Assembly (NCBI GenBank): GCA_963818695.1
Contig: CAWFTG010000009.1
Span: 682,001-746,000 of the forward strand
Origin: AP-15 sp963818695
Lineage (GTDB): Bacteria; Pseudomonadota; Alphaproteobacteria; ATCC43930; CGMCC-115725
DNA length: 64,000 nt
Direction: 5' to 3'
Under the pieces are notes generated by a model. That model was not told the DNA's origin, made no database searches, and was given only the letters and a program-made list of their open reading frames with translations. A program made the translations under genes and the position numbers. This document shows, piece after piece, positions 8,928 through 19,519 of the stretch. Positions within the stretch are counted from its first letter, which is position 1; the number at the start of each line of letters is the position of its first letter.

Positions 8928-11003
8928 ATGGCGCGCACGACACCTCTGGAGCGGTACCGAAACATCGGCATCATGGCGCACATTGATGCCGGCAAGACGA
9001 CGACTACCGAGCGCATCCTCTATTACACCGGCCGTGCCTATAAGATGGGCGAGGTGCACGAGGGCACCGCAACGATGGATTGGATGGCCCAGGAGCAGGA
9101 GCGCGGCATCACGATCACCTCGGCCGCGACCACCTGCTTTTGGCAAGACCATCGTATCAACATCATCGACACGCCCGGCCACGTCGATTTCACGATCGAA
9201 GTCGAGCGCAGCCTGCGCGTGCTCGACGGAGCTGTCGCGGTATTCAACTCGGTCGCCGGCGTCGAGCCTCAATCGGAGACCGTCTGGCGGCAAGCCGACA
9301 AATACGGCGTGCCGCGGATCTGCTTTGTCAACAAAATGGATCGGATCGGTGCCGATTTCCCGCGCTGCGTCGCGATGATCGATGACCGGCTGGGCGCCAA
9401 GCCGGTGGTGCTGCAATTGCCGATCGGCGTCGAGAGCGATTTTGTTGGTATCGTCGATCTCGTTGGCTTTCGCGCGGTGAAGTGGCGGGACGAGACCTTG
9501 GGCGCGGAGTTCGACATCGTCGAAGTTCCACCCGAGATGGTCGAAGAGGCCAAGGCCTTTCGAACGAGGTTGGTCGAAGCCGCGGTGGAGCAGGACGACG
9601 CGGCGCTCGAAGCTTATCTCGGCGGCGAGGAGCCGAACGAAGACGTGCTCAAGCGGTGCATCCGCAAGGGCACGGTCGGCGGCGTCTTTGTTCCGGTGCT
9701 GTGCGGTTCGGCATTCAAGAACAAAGGAGTCCAGCCGCTGCTCGACGCAGTGGTCGATTATTTGCCGGCCCCGACCGATGTCGCGGCGATCAACGGCATC
9801 AAGGTCGGCTCGAACCAGCCGATCGTGCGCCAGTGCTCGGATGATGAGCCGTTTGCCGGGCTCGCCTTCAAGATCATGAGCGACCCCTTCGTCGGCTCGC
9901 TGACATTTGTCCGCGTCTATTCCGGGGTCGCTACGGCGGGCAGCCAGGTCCTGAACAGCGTCAAGGGCACGCGGGAGCGGATCGGTCGCATGCTGCAGAT
10001 GCACGCCAACCACCGCGAGGACATCAAGGAAGCCCGCGCCGGCGACATCGTAGCGTTGGCCGGGCTGAAGAACACGACGACGGGCGATACGCTATCTGCT
10101 CCCGGCGATCCCGTTGTACTGGAGCGGATGGAATTTCCGGAGCCGGTCATCGAGATTGCAGTCGAGCCCAAGACCAAGGGCGATCAGGAGAAGATGAGCC
10201 AGGCGCTCGCCCGGCTGGCGACCGAGGACCCGTCGTTCCGGGTTACCGTCGACCACGAGAGCGGCCAAACCGTGATCAAAGGGATGGGCGAACTGCACCT
10301 CGAGATCATCGTCGACCGCATGAAGCGGGAGTTCAAGGTCGATGCCAATGTCGGCGCGCCGCAGGTCGCCTACCGCGAGACGATCACCCGCACCTCGGAA
10401 GTCGATTACACTCACAAGAAGCAGACCGGCGGAGCCGGACAGTTTGCACGCGTCAAACTGCGGTTCGAGCCGTTGCCGCCGGGCTCCGGTTTTGTCTTCG
10501 AGAACGCGGTGGTCGGCGGCGCCGTCCCGAAGGAATACGTGCCTGGGGTCGAGAAGGGGCTCAAGGCCTCGACCGAAACCGGCGTGCTCGCCGGCTTCCC
10601 GGTCATCGATCTTCAGGCGACATTGATCGACGGCGCGTTCCACGATGTCGACTCGAGCGTGCTCGCCTTCGAGATCGCGGCCCGCGCCGCGTTCAAGGAA
10701 GGCGTCATGAAAGCCGCGCCGAAACTGCTCGAACCGATCATGCGAGTCGAAGTCGTCACGCCGGAGGAGTATATGGGGGACGTCATCGGCGACCTGAACA
10801 GCCGTCGCGGCCAAGTTACCGGGATGGACACGCGCGGCAACGCGCGGGTCATCGATGCGATGGTCCCGCTCGCCAACATGTTCGGATACGTCAATACCTT
10901 GCGGTCGATAAGTCAGGGCCGGGCGCAGTACACGATGCATTTCGACCATTACGAACAGGTACCGCAGGCGGTGGCGGACGAAGTCCGCGCCAAAATGGCT
11001 TAA
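8928..11003 (+). CDS. fusA: Elongation factor G
   Basis: GTPase that drives translocation of tRNA and mRNA on the ribosome. It has 691 residues from ATG 8928 (MARTTPLERYRN), preceded by GGAG. All G motifs are present: AHIDAGKTT, RGITITSAAT, DTPGHVDF and NKMD. The catalytic histidine of DTPGH is intact, unlike in the paralogue at 51177-53208. It sits in the canonical place between rpsG and tuf. Confidence 0.97.
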   Translation: MARTTPLERYRNIGIMAHIDAGKTTTTERILYYTGRAYKMGEVHEGTATMDWMAQEQERGITITSAATTCFWQDHRINIIDTPGHVDFTIEVERSLRVLDGAVAVFNSVAGVEPQSETVWRQADKYGVPRICFVNKMDRIGADFPRCVAMIDDRLGAKPVVLQLPIGVESDFVGIVDLVGFRAVKWRDETLGAEFDIVEVPPEMVEEAKAFRTRLVEAAVEQDDAALEAYLGGEEPNEDVLKRCIRKGTVGGVFVPVLCGSAFKNKGVQPLLDAVVDYLPAPTDVAAINGIKVGSNQPIVRQCSDDEPFAGLAFKIMSDPFVGSLTFVRVYSGVATAGSQVLNSVKGTRERIGRMLQMHANHREDIKEARAGDIVALAGLKNTTTGDTLSAPGDPVVLERMEFPEPVIEIAVEPKTKGDQEKMSQALARLATEDPSFRVTVDHESGQTVIKGMGELHLEIIVDRMKREFKVDANVGAPQVAYRETITRTSEVDYTHKKQTGGAGQFARVKLRFEPLPPGSGFVFENAVVGGAVPKEYVPGVEKGLKASTETGVLAGFPVIDLQATLIDGAFHDVDSSVLAFEIAARAAFKEGVMKAAPKLLEPIMRVEVVTPEEYMGDVIGDLNSRRGQVTGMDTRGNARVIDAMVPLANMFGYVNTLRSISQGRAQYTMHFDHYEQVPQAVADEVRAKMA

Positions 11004-11063
11004 TAATCCAGATAATCGAGGCTTGAGAATCCAGCCGGGCTGGATCGGACGGAGAAGAAGGCA

Positions 11064-12254
<1,191 letters not shown>

Positions 12255-12299
12255 CGGCGAGCCGAAGACCGAGCGCGTGGCAGTAGAATTGGATAGCAA

Positions 12300-12614
<315 letters not shown>

Positions 12615-12624
12615 GGGTCGAGCG

Positions 12625-13335
12625 ATGCGCACCGGTCTGATCGCCCGCAAGCTCGGCATGACGCGCGTCTTTACCGACGAGGGTAACCACATCCCGGTCA
12701 CTGTCCTGAAGATCGACAACTGCCAGGTCGTCACGGTGCGCACAGAGGACAGGGACGGCTACGTCGCGGTGCAGCTCGGCGTCGGTACGGCCAAGACTAA
12801 GAACGTGTCGAAGCCGCAACGAGGCCATTTCGCCAAAGCCAAGGTCGAGCCGAAGGCGCGTCTTGCCGAGTTTCGTGTCTCGCAAGACGCTTTGCTGGAG
12901 GTGGGTGCGGAGATCACTGCGGCGCATTTTATGCCCGGGCAGTTTGTCGATGTGGTCGGCACCAGCATCGGCAAGGGGTTCGCCGGGGCCATGAAACGGC
13001 ACAATTTCGCCGGGTTACGGGCCAGCCACGGCGTCTCGGTCTCGCACCGCAGCCACGGCTCGACCGGCCAGCGGCAGTCGCCCGGCAAGACGTTCAAGAA
13101 CAAGAAAATGGCGGGCCATCTCGGCGCCGAGCGAGTGACGACGCAGAGCCTCGAAGTGATCGCTGCCGATGCCGATCGCGGCGTCTTGATGATCAAGGGG
13201 TCAGTCCCCGGAAGCCCCGGCGGCTATGTGCTCGTCAAGGATGCGGTCAAGCGCAAGGCCCCCGTCGAACTGCCGTTCCCGGCAGCCTTACGTGAAGGGG
13301 CGGCCGCTCAGAGCCCGCAGGAGGTAGCCTCCTGA
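12625..13335 (+). CDS. rplC: 50S ribosomal protein L3
   Basis: Large-subunit protein next to the peptidyl transferase centre. It has 236 residues beginning MRTGLIARKLGMTRVF, with the conserved HNFAGLRASHGVSVSHRSHG loop that carries the methylated glutamine region in other species. AAGGG precedes the ATG. The C-terminus has a short Ala/Pro-rich tail. Its TGA overlaps the rplD start by one base. Confidence 0.97.
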   Translation: MRTGLIARKLGMTRVFTDEGNHIPVTVLKIDNCQVVTVRTEDRDGYVAVQLGVGTAKTKNVSKPQRGHFAKAKVEPKARLAEFRVSQDALLEVGAEITAAHFMPGQFVDVVGTSIGKGFAGAMKRHNFAGLRASHGVSVSHRSHGSTGQRQSPGKTFKNKKMAGHLGAERVTTQSLEVIAADADRGVLMIKGSVPGSPGGYVLVKDAVKRKAPVELPFPAALREGAAAQSPQEVAS

Positions 13336-13955
13336 TGAAGCTCACCGTCCGTAATCTCGACAACCAGGAGGTCGGCGATATCGAGCTCGCCGACGAGGTG
13401 TTCGGTCTGCCGATCCGCCGCGACATCCTCGCCCGCGTCGTCAACTGGCAACTGGCCAAGCGCCGGTCCGGGACCCATAAGACCAAGGGGATCAGCGAGA
13501 TCCAGGGAACGACTAAGAAACCCTATAAACAGAAGGGTACAGGCCGTGCGCGCCAGGGCAGCCTGCGTTCGCCGCAGTTTCGCGGGGGTGCGGTGATCTT
13601 CGGCCCGGTGGTACGCAGCCATGAATTCTCGTTGCAGAAGAAGGTCCGCAAGCTCGGCCTCAAGACGGCGCTCTCCTCGAAGCAGCGCGAGGGCAAGCTG
13701 GTGGTAATCGACGCGGCCCATTTGGACGAAGTCAAGACCAAGGTTTTGCGGGCACGCCTCGAAGCGCTCGGTTGGGACTCGGTGTTGATCATCGACGGGC
13801 CGGCGGTCGAAGAAGGCTTTATGCGTGCCGCGCGGAACCTGCCGCGGGTGGATGTGCTGCCTCAGCAAGGGGCCAACGTTTACGACATCCTGCGCCGCGA
13901 TACATTGGTCCTGACGCGCGATGCGGTGCAGCACCTCGAGGCGCGCCTCAAATGA
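13335..13955 (+). CDS. rplD: 50S ribosomal protein L4
   Basis: 23S rRNA-binding protein whose extended loop lines the peptide exit tunnel. It has 206 residues; the loop residues KKPYKQKGTGRARQG are present. In enterobacteria L4 represses its own operon; whether that holds here cannot be seen. It overlaps rplC by one base and rplW by four (ATGA), which indicates translational coupling. Confidence 0.97.
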   Translation: MKLTVRNLDNQEVGDIELADEVFGLPIRRDILARVVNWQLAKRRSGTHKTKGISEIQGTTKKPYKQKGTGRARQGSLRSPQFRGGAVIFGPVVRSHEFSLQKKVRKLGLKTALSSKQREGKLVVIDAAHLDEVKTKVLRARLEALGWDSVLIIDGPAVEEGFMRAARNLPRVDVLPQQGANVYDILRRDTLVLTRDAVQHLEARLK

Positions 13956-14284
13956 GCCGGTTTCGTGTCATACCGCCCGCTCTTACACGGCTGACGCGGC
14001 AGCAGATGTACGACATCGTCCGCGGCCCGGTGATTACGGAAAAGGCGACGAACGTATCCGAACACCGCCAGGTTATCTTTCGCGTGCCGTTGACCGCCAC
14101 CAAGCGCGAGGTGAAGGCAGCCGTCGAAGGGTTGTTCAATGTCAATGTGACCGCGGTGAACACGATCCGGGTCATGGGAAAGCTGAAGCGGGTTCGTGGC
14201 CGTCCCGGCCGGCGCTCGGACTACAAAAAGGCGGTCGTGACCCTTCGTGAGGGTCAGCGGATAGACGTGACGACAGGAATCTGA
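13952..14284 (+). CDS. rplW: 50S ribosomal protein L23
   Basis: Exit-tunnel protein and docking site for trigger factor and SRP. Starting at ATG 13952, in the ATGA overlap with rplD, gives 110 residues. The conserved part begins at LTRQQMYDIVRGPVITEK, so the first about 14 residues may be a short extension, and an inner ATG at 14008 exists. The frame upstream of 13952 is antiparallel noise in rplD. Confidence 0.95.
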   Translation: MSRFRVIPPALTRLTRQQMYDIVRGPVITEKATNVSEHRQVIFRVPLTATKREVKAAVEGLFNVNVTAVNTIRVMGKLKRVRGRPGRRSDYKKAVVTLREGQRIDVTTGI

Positions 14285-14288
14285 CGCG

Positions 14289-15119
14289 ATGGCACTGAAG
14301 ACATTCAATCCGACGACGCCGTCGCGCCGACAGCTGGTCATCGTCGACCGCAGCGAATTGTGGAAGGGCAAGCCGGTCAAGGCCTTGACCGAGGGGCTGC
14401 GCGGCAAGGGCGGCCGCAACAATACCGGCCGCATTACGATGCGCTGGCGCGGCGGCGGCAACAAGCGTCGCTACCGGATCGTCGATTTCAAACGGTCAAA
14501 GGTCGATGTGCCGGCCACGGTCGAGCGGCTCGAATACGACCCGAACCGCACCGCCTTCATTGCTCTCATCCGCTACCGGGACGGCGAGTTCGCCTACATC
14601 CTGGCGCCGCAACGGCTCAAGGCGGGCGACACCGTGGTCTCGGGCGAGCGGGTCGATGTGAGGCCCGGCAACACGATGCCGATGCGCAGCATGCCAGTCG
14701 GCACGATCATCCATAATGTCGAGATGAAACCGGGCAAGGGTGGCCAGATCGCTCGCTCGGCTGGGACTTACGCCCAGCTGGTCGGCCGCGATCAGGGATA
14801 TGCGCTATTGCGTCTCTCTTCCGGGGAGCTGCGCATGGTGCGCTCCGAGTGCCGGGCCACGATTGGCGCCGTGTCAAACCCCGATCAGCAGAACATCGTG
14901 ATCGGCAAGGCCGGCCGCAACCGCTGGCTCGGCCGCCGGCCTTCGGTGCGCGGCGTCGCGATGAACCCGATCGACCACCCGCACGGCGGCGGAGAGGGCC
15001 GCAGCTCCGGCGGCCGGCATCCCGTCACACCGTGGGGCAAGCCGACCAAGGGCAAGAAGACCCGGCACAACAAGGCGACGGACCGGTTGATCGTGCGCCG
15101 CCGCCACCAGACGCGTTAG
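14289..15119 (+). CDS. rplB: 50S ribosomal protein L2
   Basis: rRNA-binding protein needed for peptidyl transferase activity and subunit joining. It has 276 residues, with RGKGGRNNTGRITMRWRGGG near the N-terminus and the conserved VAMNPIDHPHGGGEGRSSG block carrying the functional histidine. The spacing to rplW is 4 bases. Confidence 0.97.
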   Translation: MALKTFNPTTPSRRQLVIVDRSELWKGKPVKALTEGLRGKGGRNNTGRITMRWRGGGNKRRYRIVDFKRSKVDVPATVERLEYDPNRTAFIALIRYRDGEFAYILAPQRLKAGDTVVSGERVDVRPGNTMPMRSMPVGTIIHNVEMKPGKGGQIARSAGTYAQLVGRDQGYALLRLSSGELRMVRSECRATIGAVSNPDQQNIVIGKAGRNRWLGRRPSVRGVAMNPIDHPHGGGEGRSSGGRHPVTPWGKPTKGKKTRHNKATDRLIVRRRHQTR

Positions 15120-15137
15120 CCGGACGGAGGAAATCGC

Positions 15138-15416
15138 TTGGCACGCTCAGTATGGAAAGGGCCGTTTGTCGACGGCTATCTCCTCAAAAAAGCGGAGGAG
15201 GCGCGTGGGTCGGGGCGCAATCAGGTGATCCGCACCTGGTCTCGCCGATCGACGATCTTCCCGCAGTTCGTCGGTCTCACCTTCGGCGTCTATAACGGGC
15301 ACAAATTCATCCCAGTGCTGGTCACCGAGAACATGATCGGGCACAAGCTGGGCGAGTTCGCGCCGACCCGGACCTTCTACGGCCACGCTGGCGACAAGAA
15401 GGCGAGAAGGAGCTGA
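15138..15416 (+). CDS. rpsS: 30S ribosomal protein S19, TTG start
   Basis: Head protein of the small subunit, near the A-site finger. It has 92 residues, MARSVWKGPFVDGYLL at the N-terminus and GHKLGEFAPTRTF near the end. Initiation is at TTG 15138, supported by GGAGG at 15126-15130 and by the fixed family N-terminus; no ATG or GTG lies nearby in frame. Confidence 0.97.
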   Translation: MARSVWKGPFVDGYLLKKAEEARGSGRNQVIRTWSRRSTIFPQFVGLTFGVYNGHKFIPVLVTENMIGHKLGEFAPTRTFYGHAGDKKARRS

Positions 15417-15417
15417 T

Positions 15418-15801
15418 ATGGGCAAGCCAGCCGCTGAGCGGCGGCTCGACGAGACCGAGGCGGCGGCATCGATGCGGGGCCTGCGCACAAGCCCGCGCAA
15501 GCTCAACCTCGTCGCCCAGACGATTCGTGGCAAGACTGCCTCGGCCGCACTCGCGGAATTGACCTTCTCACGGCGCCGCATCGCGCGCGACGTCCGTAAG
15601 GTTCTGCAAGCGGCAATCGCCAATGCCGAAAACAATCACCAGCTCGACGTTGACCGCCTTTTCGTGAAGGAGGCCACCGTCGGCCGGGCTTTTGTATTGA
15701 AACGGTTCCACACCAGAGGCCGTGGGCGCTCGGCACGCGTCGAGAAGATGTTTGCACATTTGACCGTGATCGTCCGGGAGAGCGCCGAGGAGGCTGAGTA
15801 A
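15418..15801 (+). CDS. rplV: 50S ribosomal protein L22
   Basis: Protein whose beta-hairpin narrows the exit tunnel (macrolide region). It has 127 residues. The core starts at SMRGLRTSPRKLNLVAQ, so about 18 residues precede the usual family start, as in other alphaproteobacteria. The tunnel hairpin around RFHTRGRGRSARVEK is intact. It begins one base after the rpsS stop and its TAA overlaps the rpsC ATG. Confidence 0.96.
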   Translation: MGKPAAERRLDETEAAASMRGLRTSPRKLNLVAQTIRGKTASAALAELTFSRRRIARDVRKVLQAAIANAENNHQLDVDRLFVKEATVGRAFVLKRFHTRGRGRSARVEKMFAHLTVIVRESAEEAE

Positions 15802-16508
15802 TGGGGCAGAAGGTCAATCCGATCGGGCTTCGGCTCGGCATCAACCGAACCTGGGACTCGCGCTGGTTCGCGCGCAAGGAATACGGCAATTTGCTGCTCG
15901 ATGACCTCGGGCTGCGCAAGTTCCTGCAGCGGCGCCTGAGCCAAGCAGGCCTCTCCCGCGTCGTGATCGAGCGGGCCGCGCGGCGCACGAGGATCACGTT
16001 GCATTCGGCCCGGCCCGGCGTGGTGATCGGGAAAAAGGGGGTCGATATCGAAAAGCTGCGCACCGATATCGCCAAGGTTACCAAAAGCGAAGTCAGCCTC
16101 AACATCGTCGAGATCCGCAAACCGGAAATTGATGCGAAGCTGGTCGCCGACAGCATCGCACAGCAATTGGAACGCCGCGTCGCTTTTCGCCGGGCGATGA
16201 AGCGGGCCGTGCAGTCGGCGATGCGGCTCGGCGCGCAAGGGATCCGGATCAATTGCTCGGGCCGGCTAGGCGGAGCCGAGATCGCCCGAATGGAATGGTA
16301 TCGGGAAGGTCGGGTGCCGCTGCATACATTGCGCGCCGATGTCGATTTCGGCTACGGCACCGCCAAGACAACCTACGGCGTGTGCGGTGTGAAGGTTTGG
16401 GTCTTCAAGGGCGAGATTCTCGCTCATGATCCGATGGCGCAAGACAAGCGGCTGAACGAAGGACCACCGGCGAGCCATGAACGCGGCCGGCGCGAAGCGC
16501 TGGGGTAA
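15801..16508 (+). CDS. rpsC: 30S ribosomal protein S3
   Basis: mRNA-entry protein with helicase activity in the ribosome. It has 235 residues: MGQKVNPIGLRLGINRTWDS, a KH domain with GVVIGKKGVDIEKL, and a C-terminal S3 domain with RLGGAEIARMEWYREG. The short C-terminal tail is basic. It overlaps rplV by one base, and rplP follows after 6 bases. Confidence 0.97.
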   Translation: MGQKVNPIGLRLGINRTWDSRWFARKEYGNLLLDDLGLRKFLQRRLSQAGLSRVVIERAARRTRITLHSARPGVVIGKKGVDIEKLRTDIAKVTKSEVSLNIVEIRKPEIDAKLVADSIAQQLERRVAFRRAMKRAVQSAMRLGAQGIRINCSGRLGGAEIARMEWYREGRVPLHTLRADVDFGYGTAKTTYGVCGVKVWVFKGEILAHDPMAQDKRLNEGPPASHERGRREALG

Positions 16509-16514
16509 CGGATC

Positions 16515-16940
16515 ATGCTGGCTCCGAAAAGAAGCAAATACCGTAAGGCGCATAAAGGTCGCGTCCATGGTTTGGCGAAGGGCGGGACGGAATTGAATTT
16601 TGGCGCCTACGGGCTGAAGGCCTCGGACCCGGGGCGGATCACGGCCCGCCAGATTGAGGCGGCACGGCGTGCAATCACCCGCCACATCCGCCGCGCCGGC
16701 CGGGTCTGGATCCGCATCTTCCCCGATGTGCCGGTGTCGCAGAAGCCGGCCGAAGTTCGCATGGGGAGCGGCAAGGGTTCCCCGGAATTCTGGATCTGCC
16801 GAGTGAAGCCCGGCCGCATCATGTTCGAGCTGGACGGCGTACCGCCTGACATTGCCCGCGAGGCGTTCGATCTCGCTGCCGCCAAATTGCCGATCGCAAC
16901 GCGCTTCGTCGCCCGTCAAGGAGAGGAGGTCGTCGGATGA
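16515..16940 (+). CDS. rplP: 50S ribosomal protein L16
   Basis: Large-subunit protein that helps position A-site tRNA. It has 141 residues, slightly longer than the 137-residue norm. It begins MLAPKRSKYRKAHKGR and contains the hydroxylation-site region KPAEVRMGSGKGSPE. Its stop overlaps the rpmC start (ATGA). Confidence 0.97.
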   Translation: MLAPKRSKYRKAHKGRVHGLAKGGTELNFGAYGLKASDPGRITARQIEAARRAITRHIRRAGRVWIRIFPDVPVSQKPAEVRMGSGKGSPEFWICRVKPGRIMFELDGVPPDIAREAFDLAAAKLPIATRFVARQGEEVVG

Positions 16941-17146
16941 AGGCCACCGATGCCAGGGCCAAAACCGACGACGAATTGACGGGTGAACTCGACGTTCTTG
17001 GCAAGGAGATCTTCAATCTGCGCTTCCAACGAGCCAACGGCCAGCTCGAGAACACCGCGAGGGTGCGGCAGGTACGGCGCGGCATCGCCCGCATCAAGAC
17101 GGTGCTGGGCGAACGGCGCCGCGCCACGCTCGAGGGAAAGATGTAA
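16937..17146 (+). CDS. rpmC: 50S ribosomal protein L29
   Basis: Small helical protein at the exit-tunnel rim. It has 69 residues, with the typical KTDDELTGELDVLGKEIFNLRF helix pair split across positions 10-31. It overlaps rplP by four bases and rpsQ by one, the standard rplP-rpmC-rpsQ arrangement. Confidence 0.95.
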   Translation: MKATDARAKTDDELTGELDVLGKEIFNLRFQRANGQLENTARVRQVRRGIARIKTVLGERRRATLEGKM

Positions 17147-17508
17147 TGTCGAAACGCGTCCTGCAGGGTGTGATCGTCAGCGATGCTTGCGACAAGACGG
17201 TGATCGTTCGGGTCGAGCGTCGCGTGATGCACCCCATTTACAAGAAATTCGTGACGCATTCGAAGAAATACGCGGCGCATGACGAGGACAACAGCTACCG
17301 CTCCGGCGATGTCGTGCGGATCGAGGAGAGTCGTCCGATCTCCAAGCGCAAATGCTGGGTCGTGATCGGCGGCCCACCAGATGCAGCGCCGGGCCGCCGC
17401 TCCGCTCCTAGGACCTCGGACCCGGTTGCGGCGCCCGCCGATGTAACGGAACTCGAACCGACGGATACCGGCATCGAAACCGCTGAGCCCGCGGAAGGTG
17501 CAGCATGA
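17146..17508 (+). CDS. rpsQ: 30S ribosomal protein S17 with a long C-terminal tail
   Basis: Primary 16S rRNA-binding OB-fold protein. Residues 1-76 hold the S17 domain (KRVLQGVIVSDACDKTVIVR and YRSGDVVRIEESRPISK). The family is usually 80-90 residues; this one has 120, with a roughly 40-residue Ala/Pro/Glu/Thr-rich, acidic tail from about GGPPDAAPG onward. The tail ends in an ATGA overlap with rplN, so the frame looks genuine and not a frameshift product. Its function is unknown; it is probably disordered. Confidence 0.94.
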   Translation: MSKRVLQGVIVSDACDKTVIVRVERRVMHPIYKKFVTHSKKYAAHDEDNSYRSGDVVRIEESRPISKRKCWVVIGGPPDAAPGRRSAPRTSDPVAAPADVTELEPTDTGIETAEPAEGAA

Positions 17509-17873
17509 TCCAGATGCAGACAAATCTCGACGTCGCCGACAATTCCGGCGCGCGCCGGGTACAATGCATCAAAGTGCTGGGCGGCTCGAAACGCAAGACC
17601 GCGACGATCGGCGACGTGATCATCGTCTCGGTCAAGGAGGCGATCCCGCGCGGCCGGGTCAAGAAGGGCGACGTGCATCGCGCGGTCATCGTACGCACGG
17701 CGAAGGAGATCCGCCGCACCGACGGCAGCGCGATCCGCTTCGACCGCAACGCCGCGGTGCTGATCACCAATCAAAACGAGCCCATCGGGACTCGCATCTT
17801 TGGTCCGGTGACCCGCGAATTGCGGGCGCGCCGCTTCATGAAGATCGTGTCGTTGGCGCCCGAGGTCCTCTGA
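17505..17873 (+). CDS. rplN: 50S ribosomal protein L14
   Basis: Intersubunit-face protein. It has 122 residues, the exact family length, with MIQMQTNLDVADNSGARR and the GSKRKTATIGDVIIVSVKEA core. It starts inside the rpsQ stop (ATGA) and is followed by a 27-base gap before rplX. Confidence 0.97.
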   Translation: MIQMQTNLDVADNSGARRVQCIKVLGGSKRKTATIGDVIIVSVKEAIPRGRVKKGDVHRAVIVRTAKEIRRTDGSAIRFDRNAAVLITNQNEPIGTRIFGPVTRELRARRFMKIVSLAPEVL

Positions 17874-17900
17874 GGAGCGCGGCGCGGGCGGAGCGGGAAG

Positions 17901-18221
17901 ATGCCGAAACTGAAGATCAAAAAGGGCGACAGCGTCGTAGTCATCAGCGGCCGCGACAAGGGCAGGACCGGCGAGGTCTTGCGTGTTTTCCCCGGCGAGG
18001 GCCGGGTCATCGTTCAGGGGGTGCACGTCGCCAAACGGCATACCCGGCCGCGCATGGGCGAGCCCGGCGGTATCGTCGAGAAGGAGTTGACGATCCACAT
18101 CTCGAACGTCGCGCATGTCGACCCGCAGTCACGCCAACCGACGCGGGTCGGGTACAAGATTCTCGAGGATGGCCGCAAGGTCCGGTTCGCCCGCCGTTCG
18201 GGCGAAGTCATCGACAGGTGA
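17901..18221 (+). CDS. rplX: 50S ribosomal protein L24
   Basis: Assembly-initiator protein of the large subunit. It has 106 residues and a KOW motif in KKGDSVVVISGRDKGRTGEV. GAGCGGGAAG directly upstream of the ATG provides the ribosome site. rplE follows after four bases. Confidence 0.97.
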   Translation: MPKLKIKKGDSVVVISGRDKGRTGEVLRVFPGEGRVIVQGVHVAKRHTRPRMGEPGGIVEKELTIHISNVAHVDPQSRQPTRVGYKILEDGRKVRFARRSGEVIDR

Positions 18222-18225
18222 AGGG

Positions 18226-18771
18226 ATGGCCAGGACACGCCTGCACGAACAGTATGAGACGACTGTCCGCCCGGCGCTGATGCAGGAGTTCGGCTACAAG
18301 AACCCTATGCAAGTGCCGCGCCTCGAAAAGATCGTGGTCAATATGGGTGTCGGCGAGGCGGTGCAGGACAGCAAGAAAGCGGAGGCGGCAGCGGCCGACT
18401 TGACCGCAATCACCGGCCAGCATCCGGTCATCACCAAGGCGAAACGGTCGATCGCAACCTTCAAGCTGCGCCAGGGCATGCCGATCGGGTGCAAGGTGAC
18501 GTTGCGCCGCGAGCGGATGTACGAGTTCCTCGATCGCCTGATCACCGTGGCGCTGCCGCGAGTTCGCGATTTTCGCGGCATATCGGGCAAGAGTTTCGAC
18601 GGGCGGGGCAATTTCGCCCTCGGCCTCAAGGAACAGCTCGTCTTTCCCGAAATCGACTACGACCGGGTCGATGCGACGCGCGGCATGGACGTCGTCATCG
18701 TGACGACCGCAAGGACCGACGCGGAAGCCAAGGCACTCCTCAAAGCCTTCGATATGCCCTTTGCCAATTGA
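18226..18771 (+). CDS. rplE: 50S ribosomal protein L5
   Basis: 5S rRNA-binding protein of the central protuberance. It has 181 residues from ATG 18226 (MARTRLHEQYETTVRPAL), preceded by AAGGG; the upstream open frame overlaps rplX and is rejected. Conserved parts are VVNMGVGEAVQDSKK and FRGISGKSFDGRGNFALGLK. Confidence 0.97.
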   Translation: MARTRLHEQYETTVRPALMQEFGYKNPMQVPRLEKIVVNMGVGEAVQDSKKAEAAAADLTAITGQHPVITKAKRSIATFKLRQGMPIGCKVTLRRERMYEFLDRLITVALPRVRDFRGISGKSFDGRGNFALGLKEQLVFPEIDYDRVDATRGMDVVIVTTARTDAEAKALLKAFDMPFAN

Positions 18772-18791
18772 ATACTCGGAGGTCAAGCCAA

Positions 18792-19097
18792 GTGGCAAAA
18801 AAGAGCTCAATCGAGAAAAACGCCAGGCGGACCAAGCTCGCCAAAAGTGTTGCCGTTCGCCGGGCGAGGCTGAAGGCGGTCGCGATCGATCGGACAGCGC
18901 CACCCGAGGACAGGTTTGCGGCACAGCTGAAGTTGGCCGAATTACCACGCAACGCTTCCGAAACGCGGGTTCGCAACCGTTGCTCCTTAACAGGCCGACC
19001 GCGCGGATATTACCGGAAATTCAAGCTGTCGCGAATTGCTCTACGGGAGCTCGCCTCTGCCGGGCTGATCCCGGGCATGGTCAAGTCGAGCTGGTAG
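18792..19097 (+). CDS. rpsN: 30S ribosomal protein S14, zinc-free form, GTG start
   Basis: Head protein of the small subunit. It has 101 residues from GTG 18792, matching the long zinc-independent S14 type (no CxxC pairs). GGAGG at 18778-18782 supports this start. The C-terminus GYYRKFKLSRIALRELA...GMVKSSW is fully conserved. Confidence 0.96.
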   Translation: MAKKSSIEKNARRTKLAKSVAVRRARLKAVAIDRTAPPEDRFAAQLKLAELPRNASETRVRNRCSLTGRPRGYYRKFKLSRIALRELASAGLIPGMVKSSW

Positions 19098-19112
19098 ACG
19101 GGAGCACGGCCG

Positions 19113-19511
19113 ATGACGATGAGCGATCCCCTCGGAGATATGTTGACGCGGATCCGCAACGGGCAGAGGGCGCGGCAGGCCGTCGTCGCCTCTCCCGCCT
19201 CGAAGATCCGCGCCAATGTGCTCGAAGTGCTGAAGCGCGAGGGATACATCCGCGGCTTTACCCGCGAAAATGTTCGTGCTGGCGTGTCGGAGCTGCGCAT
19301 CGAGCTCAAATACGTCGATGGCGAGCCGGTAATTCGGGAGATCTCGCGCGTGTCGAAGCCGGGGCGGCGCATCTATTCGCGCATCATCGACTTGCCGCGC
19401 AGCTATAACGGGCTCGGCATCTCCATTCTGTCGACCCCGCGAGGGGTCATGTCGGACAATGAGGCCCGCGCCGCGAAAGTCGGCGGCGAGGTCCTCTGCC
19501 GCGTGTTCTGA
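19113..19511 (+). CDS. rpsH: 30S ribosomal protein S8
   Basis: Central-domain 16S rRNA-binding protein; in enterobacteria it represses the spc operon. It has 132 residues beginning MTMSDPLGDMLTRIRNGQ, with the C-terminal signature LSTPRGVMSDNEAR. An ATG two codons in (19119) is a possible alternative start. Confidence 0.97.
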   Translation: MTMSDPLGDMLTRIRNGQRARQAVVASPASKIRANVLEVLKREGYIRGFTRENVRAGVSELRIELKYVDGEPVIREISRVSKPGRRIYSRIIDLPRSYNGLGISILSTPRGVMSDNEARAAKVGGEVLCRVF

Positions 19512-19519
19512 GGTTCGCC

